Of a stretch of 64,000 bases of DNA, positions 1 through 10,287 are shown piece after piece. The stretch's first letter is position 1, and the number at the start of each line of letters is the position of its first letter. A program made the position numbers and the translations under genes. The DNA comes from Vesta saturnalis (lineage: Eukaryota; Arthropoda; Insecta; Coleoptera; Lampyridae), in NCBI GenBank assembly GCA_036346205.1, contig JARFJB010001947.1, forward strand, positions 238,501 to 302,500. The letters are read 5' to 3'. The notes beneath the pieces are model-generated. The model did no database searches. It had not been told where the DNA came from and was given only the letters and a program-made list of their open reading frames with translations.

Positions 1-194
1 TATCAGTAAGATTTAACTTACAAAATGCAAAAGAAAGTCAATCTCACACTTATTGTAGTTACCCATCTAACCGCCCTTTCGCATTAACTGCAGGTTCAAA
101 CGCCGTTAGGAAAAACAAGCTTATTAATAAAAATTGAACGAAAGCTTAGCGTTTGAAAAGATATTATTATTATAAACAACAATACATCATTTAT

Positions 195-554
195 TTAATC
201 ACATTCTTTATCGGTATTCTTCTTGAGTGATTCGTCGCTATCATCATCATGGTTTTGAGACTCGTCCTTCTCCTCTACCTCATCGCTCTTCTTCCTCTTC
301 TGTGTACCATCACCATCACCTTGGATGTGAGATACATTCAGCTCATCCACGTCATCATTTCTATCATCATCTTGAACGGTTATGTTGTAATAGTTTATTA
401 ACAAGTCAGTAAAATCTCTAATGTCCGCTGATGTTGACTCATACACAGGAGAACACATTATAATAATGCTCACTCGATAACGATTACACTTTAAAGAGCG
501 AAAAGCGCGAGAAACGAAAATGCTGCTGGCCTTTGGTCTTGTGCGTGAACGCAT
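195..554 (-). CDS. Small acidic ORF of unknown function, copy 1
   Basis: I do not recognise this 119-residue protein. It has three parts. The first is a basic N-terminal part with the string RSLKCNRYRV near residues 19-28. The middle third (SPVYE..SADIRDFTDLLINYY) could form a helix. The tail is very acidic, with Asp/Glu runs broken by a Lys/Arg cluster (QKRKKSDEVEEKDE) that could be a nuclear-localisation signal. Two further copies lie at 56616-56903 and 60980-61297 on the same strand of a related element, and all three stay open. A length difference between copies 1 and 2 is a multiple of three. The ORF lies just inside the left repeat and points outward. The conserved block may be one exon; a spliced 5' part cannot be excluded. 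Confidence 0.5.
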   Translation of the reverse strand: MRSRTRPKASSIFVSRAFRSLKCNRYRVSIIIMCSPVYESTSADIRDFTDLLINYYNITVQDDDRNDDVDELNVSHIQGDGDGTQKRKKSDEVEEKDESQNHDDDSDESLKKNTDKECD

Positions 555-1046
555 TCGTCAATGTTCGGGTAGAATCGCTTATCTTCGGGGAAGTTGGGAG
601 TAGGGGTTACCGAAACAACCTTCGCAGTCGTCTTAGGAAAAAATACCTCAGCCAAAAAAGGTGTTTAGACTTATACACATGCCCCTAGGAAAGATATTAG
701 AATGTGGTTAGGTCAATACTCACGCCCAAGCAGGTTGCGCAACTCTACACCTGTCTAATTTTTCCGATCTGTAAATAATAGATAGAAACCGCATACCATT
801 TCACGAAAGTTATTCTACAGCTAATCAATTAGTCTTTAACGCAAAGGACACTGTTTTGGAAATTGATCAACCTGGAAATAATGACTAGAAAATTCATTCC
901 GCTTATCATTATCATTATCAGCGTAAAGCAGCGTCACATTCTTGTTTTAATGTTTTATTATCTCTCAGCTACAGATTTTTTTACATCAGTTTATCTGTCA
1001 TATAGGAATTGCTCAAGCTTCAGTCTCCAGTAGCAAGAGGAAGAGG

Positions 1047-1495
1047 ATGGACGCATACTTAGACGTACAAAGGCTTAGAGGTGTTAACAATGAATTCATA
1101 CCCAAAGAGACTGCAGTGGTCACAGATCATGGATAAAACTGATAAAACCACCTCGTAATTATTTTATATCAAAACCAATGTCAAGTCAGATACGATTTTT
1201 ATGGAAAAAATATCGTGGTCTCAGATGGTGGTCGGGGTATGTACACTACAACGATTTTCGTGGGGGACTGATAAGAGTGCTGCGGCCATTTAACAAAATT
1301 CACGTTAAGGGCAGTGAAAAACAACAGTGTTAAGGTTTCTTAACAAGCCAATAGTAAACCTGGAAGGGACTGCCTGCCCGCCGCTTAAAAAATTGAAAAA
1401 GGGAGCAAAAGCATGTAGCTGTTTAAACCATAACATCGTTGAGCCTATGTATGCATTGGAAAACGCCTTACTACTGCAAAACTGGACCCATACGA
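1047..1495 (+). pseudogene. Degraded Polinton-associated ORF upstream of the protease
   Basis: A coding-like stretch starts at an ATG at 1047 (MDAYLDVQRL...) and continues through at least two frame changes. One frame gives a block rich in Trp, Arg and Tyr (around 1150-1300), and the next (1327-1490) gives CPPLKKLKK, a Cys-His pair (CSCLNH) and ALENALLLQNW. The order and style resemble an uncharacterised arthropod protein family with a conserved DVQGF-like start and a Cys/His-rich end. That resemblance is from memory and cannot be checked here. It ends just before the protease relic and shares its strand, so the two probably were neighbouring genes of one element. Stops and frameshifts make it inactive. 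Confidence 0.45.
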
Positions 1496-1504
1496 ATTCC
1501 AAAG

Positions 1505-1876
1505 ATGTATGCGGTACAAGTGTTGAGATGCTTAAAATCGATCCCTAGCCGCAAAAATGTGATCGGACTTATATTTGCATCTAATCATTTGCCCAGGCAC
1601 GCACTTAGACCGTGTACATTTATTGTAAATACGGACCCTGAAAACAAACCAGATCAGCATCGTACCACTATCTACATTGACAAGAATGGTATTGGGGCAT
1701 ATTTTGATTCCTTTGGACGAGCACCGTGAGGATATCATTTACGTTTCCTATAGACAAATTCTAGCTGGTTCCGGTACAGTAAAATAATACTGCAGGGTTA
1801 CCATTCGCATGTATGTGAGCTTTATACGTTAATGTTTCTATATTTTAGGTTAAATAATAATTTACCAATGCTTTAT
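1505..1876 (+). pseudogene. Adenain-type cysteine protease relic (Polinton PRO)
   Basis: The frame from ATG 1505 to the stop after 1729 encodes a protease N-terminal half: FIVNTDP, then a His in DQHRTTIYID, then YFDSFGRAP. These match the Polinton/adenovirus-type protease pattern, where His and an acidic residue belong to the catalytic set; the usual Trp after His is Arg here. After the stop, a different frame from about 1781 contains LQGYHSHVCELY, matching the catalytic Gln and Cys region of the same family. The gene is therefore broken by a stop and at least one frameshift, yet all four catalytic positions can still be placed. In related elements the enzyme is thought to process capsid-like proteins. 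It lies on the same strand as the preceding degraded ORF. Confidence 0.65.
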
Positions 1877-1942
1877 TTTTTGTAAATATGTTTTTACGAT
1901 ACGCTTAATTCTAAATGATGAGATAATCAAGTTACTATATAT

Positions 1943-1980
1943 GAAAATGTAAACTTTCACCATTATCACACATAATAAAA
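1943..1980. repeat. 38-bp direct repeat, left copy (target-site duplication of PLE C)
   Basis: This 38-bp stretch is repeated without mismatch at 4193-4230 and brackets the Penelope-like element. It reads as a long target-site duplication made when that element entered the Polinton-like copy. Confidence 0.8.
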
Positions 1981-2029
1981 TACTTATCCTTTATGGTTTT
2001 TTTTTAATGGTGTATTTTAAACTATACAA

Positions 2030-2072
2030 TCCAAACGTTTCGATAACACTTACAGTTTGCTTCGTCAGTAGT
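2030..2072 (-). ncRNA. Hammerhead ribozyme-like core in PLE C
   Basis: On the minus strand the order CTGACGA, about 20 nt, GAAAC, GTT is present. CUGANGA and GAAA are the two invariant core strings of hammerhead ribozymes, and GUU is an acceptable NUH cleavage site. Hammerhead motifs are established parts of Penelope-like terminal sequences. The helix II candidate here is weak (AAC/GTT), so self-cleavage is uncertain. Only one copy is seen, in the 3' region. Confidence 0.45.
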
Positions 2073-2664
2073 AATATCTGTTAAAAATTGTTAAAAATGT
2101 AAACAATTGTCAAAGTTGAAAAATTAAAACATAAACATCAGGCTGCTATTAATATAACAGTTTGAGAAACGTATAAACCAACTATAAAATTAAATTTTAG
2201 TAAAGAATAACTAGGTCATTAAAAATTAAATATTGTTAAACTACCTTAAAGATGACAAATCAGAACACTCTCCACGGCGAAAGCTAACAATGAAAAATGT
2301 CAGCCAAAAAACATTATGATGTAAGTATAAGGTTGTGAAAAACTTCAATTTCAAAATGATAGAAGCATTTACAAATACAAACATGACATCAAATAAAATA
2401 ATCCAGTTAAGTCTAACAAAGAGATATCTTTATCAATAAGTGCAAGTGTTATTAACAATGAAAAGCATAAGGCACAACGTTTTTTTGTAATTTTTAATTT
2501 TAACCTTAATTTCAACTACTTGTGTTAAATTATAGTGCTGTGGTAATTTAACATATAATTGGTAAAGCATTTACTTCAAGGTCTAGGAAAAACACAGCAA
2601 AAAACCTAGACATACCAAAAGTTAAAATTAAAATCAAAATTAAGACGTATCATTATGGTTTTTT

Positions 2665-4086
2665 TAAATCATAAGTTGCCAAAACCTATTTAAACGGAGA
2701 TTTCGTTCTTGTCTATTAAAATTATTAAGGCGTTTATATATTTCAATAGCTTCACGTTATAAACGAACATAATAATGAGTTTGTCTTGACAATATCTCCA
2801 TATTGTCAAATTGAATGTCATGACTTAGATTATTCAGGGCATGGTCAGCCACAGCAGACTTCTCTGGTTGACCTTTGACCTAATCTATAAAATCTCATAT
2901 GTTCTTTACGTCTTGTATCAAAGCTACGTTTTGTGGTTCCAATGCATACTTCCACATGAACAAGCTAACTTATACACTCCGGAAGATGATAAAGGGTTTA
3001 ACACATCTTTAGGTGACCCTAAATGTTCTTTAATTTTTCTTGTAGGTTTAAAAATAGTCCCAATGCCATATTTAATTAGGATTTCTTCAATTCTATCTGT
3101 AACATTAACGATAAATGGAAGAAAAGCAGTACCAACATTACGAACTGGTATTTTGTTAAGGTTGCGCCTATAAGGTGTAATAACATTATTAATATCTGTA
3201 AGTGAATATCCATTATCTTCTAAGGATTTTGTTAAATATTTATATTCATCCTTCAAAAATTCAGGGTCACAAATTCGTTTTGCTCGATCTACTAAAGATT
3301 TAATTGCACCAATTTTTGACGTGGATGGTGGTTGGGTAATTTATTAAAGTATCTATCAGTGTGTGTCGGCTTTTTGTAAACCTTAAAAGATAGTGAATTA
3401 TTATTTTTAGATATTAACATATCAAGAAATGGTACACTTCCATTAGCTTCTTTTTCCATGGTAAACTAAATACTAGGATGTGTACCATTTATAAAAACCA
3501 AAAACTCACGCAGTGCTTCTTCTCCATGTCTCCAAATAACAAATGTGTCATCTGCATATCTATACCAAACTGAAGGTTTTTTAGGTGTATTTTGTAACGC
3601 TAATGTTTAAAATTTTTTCATGTAAAAATTAGCTATAATAGGACTAAGAGGACTATCCATTGCTACACCTTCAATCTGTTCATAAAATTTACTATTCCAC
3701 TGAAAATAAGTTGCAGTAAGACAGTGCTGAAAAAGAATGGTTATGTCCTTTGGCAAAAGATGATCAATGTATTCAGTAATTTCTTTTAGAGGTACTTTTT
3801 TAAAAAGTCGAAACAACATCAAAACTTACCATTATATCACCCTTATTTTCATAGATTTAAGCGTTATAGAATCAATTTTATCCCAATCTTCCTTATTCAA
3901 TCTAGATGAAATTTCTAAATGTAAATATAAAAGATTTTTATCGGTGCTACCCAATAACTTCCAAGTAATATGTATTTGATTACGCAGAAGAGCATTTTCA
4001 GTTCTTCTGTAAATATTATTAGCTTGTTTGTTATTAAAATTGCTTTTAATATAGATAAACTTTGGATAATTTTTTGGTCTCGGCAT
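2665..4086 (-). pseudogene. PLE C reverse transcriptase-endonuclease, deleted and frameshifted
   Basis: Reading from 4086, an N-terminal piece (NIYRRTENALLRNQIHITW...) matches the region before the RT domain in Penelope-like proteins. It runs directly into SFDVVSTF (RT motif A) at about 3840, so the finger part of the RT is missing. The next pieces are TYFQWNSKFYEQ and SPLSPIIANFY (3607-3822), then a degenerate YADD-containing stretch around 3550. The endonuclease linker follows (GIGTIFKPTRKIKEHL), then the zinc-like CSCG at about 2960. The C-terminal endonuclease part (SAVADHALNNL, NNFNRQERN) runs to about 2665. Several frameshifts separate the pieces. The GIY-YIG nuclease would nick target DNA and the RT would copy the RNA; neither is functional here. 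Confidence 0.75.
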
Positions 4087-4192
4087 CGTAATAAAAAAGT
4101 GAGTGACGATAATAATTGTGCTTTACGTTTCCTTAATTTTTAAAATTTTCTGATAGACCTATAAGTCTCCTCCCCATACAGGACTGAAATAC

Positions 4193-4230
4193 GAAAATGT
4201 AAACTTTCACCATTATCACACATAATAAAA
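4193..4230. repeat. 38-bp direct repeat, right copy (target-site duplication of PLE C)
   Basis: Identical partner of 1943-1980, on the 5' side of the minus-strand Penelope-like element. After it the Polinton-like sequence resumes. Confidence 0.8.
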
Positions 4231-4399
4231 GAGATTTTAGTATTTTAATTGTTTTAATCAAGAGTCCTGTGACAAGTTCAGTGCATAACCAACTCCTATT
4301 GCAGAAAAATTTTCGGTGAAAAAAAATCTGCAATCACAAGTATATTCTACTCTGTTTTAGCGTGGTTAGTTAGGTGATAGAGATAATTAGGTTTGTATA

Positions 4400-4860
4400 T
4401 TTACATTCTAAATTACTTAATGATGGTAGAAGCCAGTATCCAGTTTTATATCAACTATGTATAGGTAAAAACCCCAAATGGATTTAGTAAACTGTATAAA
4501 ATATTTCAATATTTAGTTTAGTTCTCCAAAACAGTTATTATTAAAACAGACTGAAGAAAAAACACATCTGAAGGTATGCGTATTATTTTTTAATATATAT
4601 TTTACTTGATATTGTTTACGAAAAATGCCAATAAAGGATTTAATGTGTTATTATAGGAGGATGGTGACATACACCAACCAACTCTTATTCTACTCGATCT
4701 CTACCCATTTGTTCAGTTAATTAGATAAAGGTGGGAGTGTTACGCTATTTTTTAAAGTTAATTAATTTCAGTATGCGGCACGTATTTGTTGGTTTTAAAC
4801 TTCGCAGTTATTCATTCGCATATAATAATAAACCGTTAAAACCTTTTGTCTGTTATTTTC
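4400..4860. repeat. Right subterminal arm of Polinton-like element A
   Basis: No gene is visible. This arm aligns in direct orientation with 63170-63850 near the window end, sharing blocks such as AAAACACATCTGAAG and CCGTTAAAACCTTTTGTC with small differences. It therefore marks the same right arm in two element copies. Confidence 0.65.
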
Positions 4861-5460
4861 GTTATACAAAATTGGTGTTTTGAACTGTAGCTGATTTGAG
4901 TAAGCAAGCTGTAATTAATTAAACCAAATCAGTATTTTTGAACTGTAAGAGGATGTCCGCAAACTGTAAGTTATGATGATCTAGTTTTATTGAAATTGAC
5001 TTAGTTGATTGACTGATTGAGTTTGATCTGATCGATTGATTTGTTTGTTTGAGAGTCGAGAGAGAAATGAATAAATGAGAAAGAAAGAGAGAGGCGTGCA
5101 TGATCTACTTCTATTGCAGAAAATGCTCATTATTCTATACACCACTATATGGCGACACAAACACACCGTAATTAGTCCTACCGCTAGGTGACGCTATCTT
5201 GATTACAGAAAAAATATTCATTAGTCTAAACACTACTAGGTGGCGCTACAAACAGATTTAAACTTCACAAGGTGGCCACGACGACAAGAGGGCGCAAACC
5301 CAACACAAGTTCTTATAGCTGTTTTACACGTTAGCATTAGGCTCCCTTTATTTCAAATTTCCCACCATGGAGGCCACGACAAAAGGACGCAGACCTAACA
5401 GAAGTTCTTACAGCTGTCTTCTGAGGTAGGATTAAGGCCCCTTATTAGAACATTGTATGC
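4860..5460. repeat. Right terminal inverted repeat of Polinton-like element A
   Basis: This roughly 0.6-kb stretch is the inverted partner of 55795-56440. Inside it a short unit recurs (CTATTGCAGAAAATGCTCATT, CACCACTA..TGGCG, TAATTAGTCCTA..CCGCTAGG) as imperfect tandem copies. Farther out come units with AAGTTCTTA-AGCTGT and GCATTAGG. A purine-rich stretch (GAGAGAGAAATGAA) and a run of GATTGA-like repeats lie on the inner side. The outer limit near 5460 is set by the loss of similarity and is approximate. Confidence 0.65.
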
Positions 5461-5499
5461 GCACGCATTTGCCTACCCTCCAGGGGCTGCCAAAGAGGC

Positions 5500-5760
5500 T
5501 CTTAAGACAATCAAATTAGGGTGAAAATTCTACCAGGGGGTTAAAAATGACCATCGAAAGAAGCCATAGGTGTGAACAGACAAAAAAAGTTCTTAACACA
5601 ACCAAACGAGCTCTAATTAGGGTGAAAATACCATCAAGGGTTGAAAATGGCCTCCGAAAAGAAGCCATAAAAAGGTTCTTAATACAACCAAAAGGACTCT
5701 AATTATGGTGAATATCAAGGGTTGAAAGTGCCCTCCGAAACGAAACCATAGGAGTGAAAA
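5500..5760. repeat. Three imperfect tandem units of about 75-95 bp
   Basis: Successive units share CTAATTAGGGTGAAAA, a CAAGGGTTGAAAATG core, CCTCCGAAAAGAAGCCATA and a spacer AAGTTCTTAA-ACAACCAAA. The units have diverged and shortened from left to right. They lie just outside the Polinton-like inverted repeat. No coding capacity is seen. Confidence 0.7.
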
Positions 5761-5872
5761 ACTACGATACCCACGTGGCCAAATAAAAAACTAATGGTGA
5801 GGTGTCCCAGGGGGCGGGGCTTGTGACGTAAAAAAAGAGGTGGGGATGGTGTCGGTATTCTACTATTATTCT
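5719..5872. repeat. 150-bp segment repeated at 7696-7846, left copy
   Basis: From GGGTTGAAAGTGCCCTCCG to TATTCTACTA the sequence recurs in direct orientation at 7696-7846 with few differences. It contains CCACGTGG, GGGGCGGGGCTTGTGACGTA and a T-free A run, so it resembles a GC-box/CRE-like promoter, but no transcript is evident. The Tc1-like element lies between the two copies. Confidence 0.75.
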
Positions 5873-6188
5873 AAAATTGTATAAATGGAAATTCATTTAA
5901 ACTAAAAACTTTGTATTAATAATTAATTTTCTTCTAAAAATAAATGCGCGAGTACCAAATAGTGTAAATTACATTGTTGTAATAATAATACGTACATATG
6001 AAAGAAAATTACCAAAACCCTTTATAGTAGGTTTGATCAATTAAACTGAAGTAAGTAAAACATCGCATTACAGATTTATAAAGCAACATCGTGAACTAAA
6101 TAAATGTTTGCGAAGCATTGATTACATTTACTAGTGAAAGTTAATTAACAATTTTACCCAAATTAAATAATTGCTTATATTTATAATA

Positions 6189-7605
6189 CACTACGTTTCA
6201 AATGAAATGCACCACTTAGAAACAATAATGCTATGATTTTGAAATTTTGGCAAAACAACGTTTCAGTATCATATGGAAAACTATGGAAGTTTCAATGAAA
6301 AAGAACAAGTCATTATGTACTTTGCACCACTGTTAACATCAACTATCAACAATTTATATTTATACTTTTTAAGAAATCTAGTCGCTTAGTGTCAATTTTT
6401 TGTTGTTGAACTGACACATTTATTCTGAAGAAATGTCCCCAGTAAGACAACGACGAAACTTTGCCCAAGTTTCAGATTTTGACAGGGGTAGAATTATCAG
6501 CATGAAAAAAACAGGTTTATCATTTCGATAAATCGGCAGAAGACTTAATTGAGACCACATCACGGTGGCCCGCATTTGGTCTTCTTGGTCTGAAGAAGGC
6601 ATTCAACGGCCTCGTCCCAGTGGAAGACCACCACGCAGCACCAATGATCGTGAAGAACGACTTCTTAGGCGGATGGCCACAAGAGATCGGTTACAGTCAA
6701 CAATGTCTGTTGCGGTGAACTGGACAGGAGCTATTGTTCGTGACCTATCAATGTCAACAATCTACAGGAGAATTAAGTCTTTTGGCTTACACTCGTATCG
6801 TCCGTACCGACGACCCCAGTTAACTCAAGAGCATAAGACTGCTAGATTGGCATGGTGTCAAGAGCGGCGGGACTGGGGCCTTGAATGGAATAACATCGTC
6901 TTCAGCCACGAATCGCGTTTTTGTTTGTGGCAAAACGATGGTCATCAGAAGGTGCCGCGGTTTCGAGGAGAAATCGAAATTTAGAGTTTATTGAAAGCGA
7001 CCCTCAGGCTTAACACCTGGAGTCATAGTTTGGGGCGCCATACGCGTTGATGGAGGATCTCCTCTTGTGTTCATTCTAGACACATTAAGTGCTCAGCTGT
7101 ACATTGATAATGTTTTGGAGCCAGTGGTGGTATCGTCAATGCAGACGTTGCCAAATGGTATTATGCAACAAGATAATGCTAGACCACATACCGCACATGT
7201 TACCAAAAGGTTTCTGGATCAAGTGCAGCTACCGGTATTGCCGTGACCTGCGCGGTCGCCAGATCTTTCGCCTATTGAACATGTATGGGATATGATGGGT
7301 CGAATACTAAGGCAACTACTAAGGCCCCCAAAAACTTGGATGAATTACGACACCATCTCCAGATCGCAGGGGATGAAATGCCTCAGGAGGATATAGACCA
7401 TCTCATAGAAAACATGCCTCGGAGAGTGAACGCCTGCATTGATGTGCGTGGCGATGCCACACACTATTAACATTGTCTTGTTAACTGTTGATATTTTTCC
7501 TTCAAAATTTCATCATCTTATACATGTTAATAAAGCATTATTTTACCATACTTTCAAGACCAGAGCATTATTATTTCTAAGTGGTGAATTTGATTTGAAA
7601 TGTAG
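6189..7605 (+). mobile_element. Tc1-like DNA transposon, decayed
   Basis: The left end (TA then CACTACGTTTCAAATGAAAT, through CACCACTTAGAAACAATAATG) is matched by the reverse complement of the right end up to 7605. This gives inverted repeats of about 50 bp, and both ends abut TA as expected for the Tc1/mariner superfamily. The body encodes one plus-strand transposase. The right end seems to lack the first two bases present on the left. Length is about 1.4 kb, slightly short of typical Tc1 elements with larger repeats. Confidence 0.75.
6433..7470 (+). pseudogene. Tc1-like transposase, frameshifted
   Basis: ATG 6433 starts a helix-turn-helix DNA-binding part (FDRGRIISMKKTGLSFR), stopped after about 33 codons. 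The frame resumes (VARIWSSWSEEG..RPRPSGRPP), giving the second HTH and the GRPR-like AT-hook. The catalytic domain follows: IVFSHESRFCLWQNDG at about 6895, QQDNARPHTA at about 7170 and SPDLSPIEHVWDMMGR at about 7265. The last two keep the second Asp and the Glu of a DD34E triad, but the first Asp is His (SHES for SDES). Several frame changes occur after 6980. The protein would cut and paste the element at TA sites but is certainly inactive here. Confidence 0.8.
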
Positions 7606-7627
7606 TATAAAAGGAATTGTATGAAGG

Positions 7628-7631
<4 letters not shown>

Positions 7632-7689
<58 letters not shown>
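7632..7689. repeat. (TA)n microsatellite
   Basis: An uninterrupted 58-bp alternating TA tract lies between the Tc1-like right end and the right copy of the 150-bp repeat. Confidence 0.95.
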
Positions 7690-7694
<5 letters not shown>

Positions 7695-7695
7695 C

Positions 7696-7846
7696 GGGTT
7701 GAAAGTGCCCTCCGAAAAGAAGTCATAGAGGTGAAAAAATACGATCCCCACGTGGGCATATAAAAAGCGAAAGGTGAGGTGTCCCATGGGGCGGAGCTTG
7801 TGACGTAAAAAAAGTGGAGGGGATGGTGTCGTTATTCTACTAATAA
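7696..7846. repeat. 150-bp segment, right copy of 5719-5872
   Basis: Direct copy of 5719-5872, including CCACGTGG, GGGGCGGAGCTTGTGACGTA and TATTCTACTA. It begins immediately after the (TA)n tract. Confidence 0.75.
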
Positions 7847-7849
7847 TTC

Positions 7850-10239
7850 TTTCATATTTCACCACAATTATTGCGAACGCTTCGGTGAATCGTCGCATTC
7901 TTAGACTGCCTCATCCCTCTATCAATGTATCATTCAAAGGTCATGTTCCTACTGCTTTCAATTTAAGCTTATTAGCCAATAAAAGTGCGTAATATAATTT
8001 TTAAAGGCGGTGCTGATATTTTTTATTTTAACATTTCACAATATGGTGCAATGTTCTGTAATATTTCGCAATAATGCCCATAACGCTGATAATTCGTTAT
8101 AAAATGTGATATGAATAATTTTTCTATGAGCTTCCAGCCCAAATAAACATACAGGGTGGCGCATTAATGTGACAAAGTCCCATATCTCCTTTATTTAAAG
8201 AGATACAACAACAAATTATACACAAATGTTGTAAGATATGTTCTGGTGCATATTCCAAAAATATTTTTAATTATACAGGGTAGATCATAAAAGCTTAGAA
8301 GTAATTTAAAATTTTTTTTTAAATAGAAAACCCTATATATTATTACATATTTAGACTACACATAAAATGTGTCTAAAATTGTATGTAGAATCTTTTTTAC
8401 AACGAAAATCGGTCGCAATATCGATTTTTTACTAAATTACAGAGAAAAATCGCATTCCTAACTATATTTCTATATAAATAACCCAGTAGGCATTATTAAT
8501 TTGTAAAACTAATATGTGACTTTTATTATGTACAATCTTGCCCACATTATCTAATTTAAAATTTTTCGTTCTGTGATAATTAATCTTAAATTTGTCCTTA
8601 TTTATCCTATTTATTTTAATTGGTATTTTATCTTAAATCTTTCTTATTCTCTTCATCGACATTATGCCTAACTTATATTAACTGATCCTTAATCCATAAA
8701 ATAACTATAAACTAAATGGCTAAATAAAAAAAACTACCTAACTCTATTCACATACTGTAATAACTACTTGCTACAACTAAACGTATTTACACCTATTTAT
8801 TTACACCTCTTTGATTAGTGGCCTCTTACGACAAGCAGTTGGCCTCTGGTGAAGGAAAATTTTGATGCCATCCCTACACAGCACTAAATCAAAATTTCCA
8901 TGTTCACATAACTCATACTTGTATAATAAAAATCAATTTTTCGATTATGCAAAAAATTAAAAACGTGTTAATTAGTGTGGCTTTAAAAAACTCAATCAAT
9001 GTTTCATGGTTTAAACATTAATGATGTTAACAAGATAATGTGAATAATTCAATCAAACATGAAATATTATTGCGAACTCTTTGATCCTCTGTACTATGTG
9101 TCGGCTTCTCTGATAGTGACATTAATATTTTGTGCAAACTGTAATGTGCTTATTCTAGATTTGGACAGAAAGAAACTTAGGTAGTGAATTTCAGCATCAA
9201 AGTTTCATTGGAAGCTACGCTAATTAAAAATAAAAAGATTAAGTTTAAAGAATGTTAGAGAATTTTTATATCGATTTTACTTTATCTTTCGCAATATTTT
9301 TTAGTAAGGATGTTCCTTATAAAAGATCATTTGAGTATCAAAAGATATATCTTTTCCTTACAAAGCAACGTTCTCCTTTATTAAAAAATATATGCTAACA
9401 CCGTCAGTATTACTTTTAGTATAGTATAAGAAACTAATTGATGAGAAAAAATTGCGATTTAATTTTATGTCAGTTAGAAACATATTTTTATGTTATCACA
9501 GCATAATATAATGTTTTATATAATAAAACTGCCTGGTATAAAAAAATATTGCATAAAAACACAAACGTTTGCTTTGTTCGAGTTATGAGGGCGTTATTAA
9601 GATTGTGTGATGTTAGGATTTATGTACCAAAGCGCGAAGTTCTTGTAGTAATGGAAAATGGTTAAGTTATTATACATCGTTGAATGAGCAAATGGGTACT
9701 GTTGCAAAATTCATATACACCGAACACGAGTACTATGCTATTTTAGTTACACAACAGTTTATTGTTATTAAAGTTGCGTTATTTATTAATTGCAGTTCAT
9801 TGTTTTCATTTACATGATATGTTCCTATAACAAACTATATAAAACAATGGAGGTCACCATGATAGAAATTGGTAAATTAATCTATACTGTATGTTTTTCG
9901 TTTACATTTTTTAACTTCTGTATAGAGAAATATTTTTTAAAATGCAGTGTTTAAGTAGTGACAAAAATATTTTTGCGCTTTCATTGTTATATGATTATAT
10001 GTGTGCTTCTAGCGTTGATATTTCAAAAATGTTTTCCCTTGTTATAATGCTCTATCAAGACTAATAGGAATCAAGCTAATGGTTGTTACTTTACACTGTA
10101 TATATTTTGTATCTATTCATTTATATTAATTACTAGATTAGTAAAAGTCAAGAATTGTAGGAATACAGAGTAACAATAAGTTACAATCTTCCTGATTAAG
10201 TTACACTTAACCTTCCCCAATAATTGAGTTTTGTTTCAG
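7850..10239. other. AT-rich stretch without recognisable genes
   Basis: I see no supported coding region. Two motifs like the ends of TA-target transposons occur at about 8151 (TACAGGGTGGCGCATTAATG) and 8275 (TACAGGGTAGATCATAAAAG), but no matching inverted partners were found. Poly-T, poly-A and short stop-rich frames fill the rest. It could be intron or intergenic DNA. Confidence 0.6.
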
Positions 10240-10287
10240 GATGTGCCACGATTATATCGTAATCGTCACGGTACTGGAATTAAGCTG
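10240..10287 (+). CDS. Candidate 48-bp internal exon of a host gene
   Basis: TTGTTTCAG immediately precedes base 10240 and GTAAGT begins at 10288, so a short segment is framed by a good acceptor with pyrimidine tract and a near-ideal donor. The segment is 48 bp, a multiple of three. Two of three phases are open: DVPRLYRNRHGTGIKL (phase 0), and a hydrophobic alternative in a second phase. I do not recognise the peptide. No partner exon on the same strand is evident nearby, and chance pairing of splice signals in 64 kb is possible. Confidence 0.4.

Larger units (their letters stand above)
1981..4192 (-). mobile_element. Penelope-like retroelement C (PLE C), internally deleted
   Basis: A 2.2-kb minus-strand insertion encodes pieces of a Penelope-type reverse transcriptase and a GIY-YIG-type endonuclease, followed by about 0.7 kb of non-coding 3' sequence. 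It is bounded exactly by a perfect 38-bp direct repeat. A hammerhead-like core lies near the 3' end (2030-2072). It differs clearly in sequence from PLE A and B in this window, so it represents a second Penelope lineage. Confidence 0.75.
1..5460 (+). mobile_element. Polinton/Maverick-like element A (left end outside window)
   Basis: This is a decayed large DNA transposon of Polinton/Maverick type. It carries an adenovirus-type cysteine protease relic (1505-1876), a second degraded ORF before it and an acidic ORF on the opposite strand. Its right terminal inverted repeat (about 4860-5460) matches, in reverse complement, the left repeat of a second copy at 55795-56440. Bases 1-600 align with 56420-56935, so the missing left repeat should lie just before base 1. 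No DNA polymerase B, integrase or packaging ATPase is seen, so the copy is heavily deleted; full Polintons are usually 15-20 kb. A Penelope-like element splits it at 1981-4192. The family name is an inference from the protease and the long repeats. Confidence 0.6.

Noticed and set aside
4919..5101. 60-codon ORF rich in Ser, Leu and Gln
   Set aside because: Lies in the repetitive part of the inverted repeat and is not kept in the matching copy at 56243.
8151..8290. Two TACAGGGT strings as possible ends of a small DNA transposon
   Set aside because: They are in the same orientation and no inverted partner was found within several kilobases.
9843..9885. TATA-like string followed by ATG and a GTAAAT, as a possible first exon
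   Set aside because: Weak donor, and joining it to the candidate 10240-10287 exon gives a stop.
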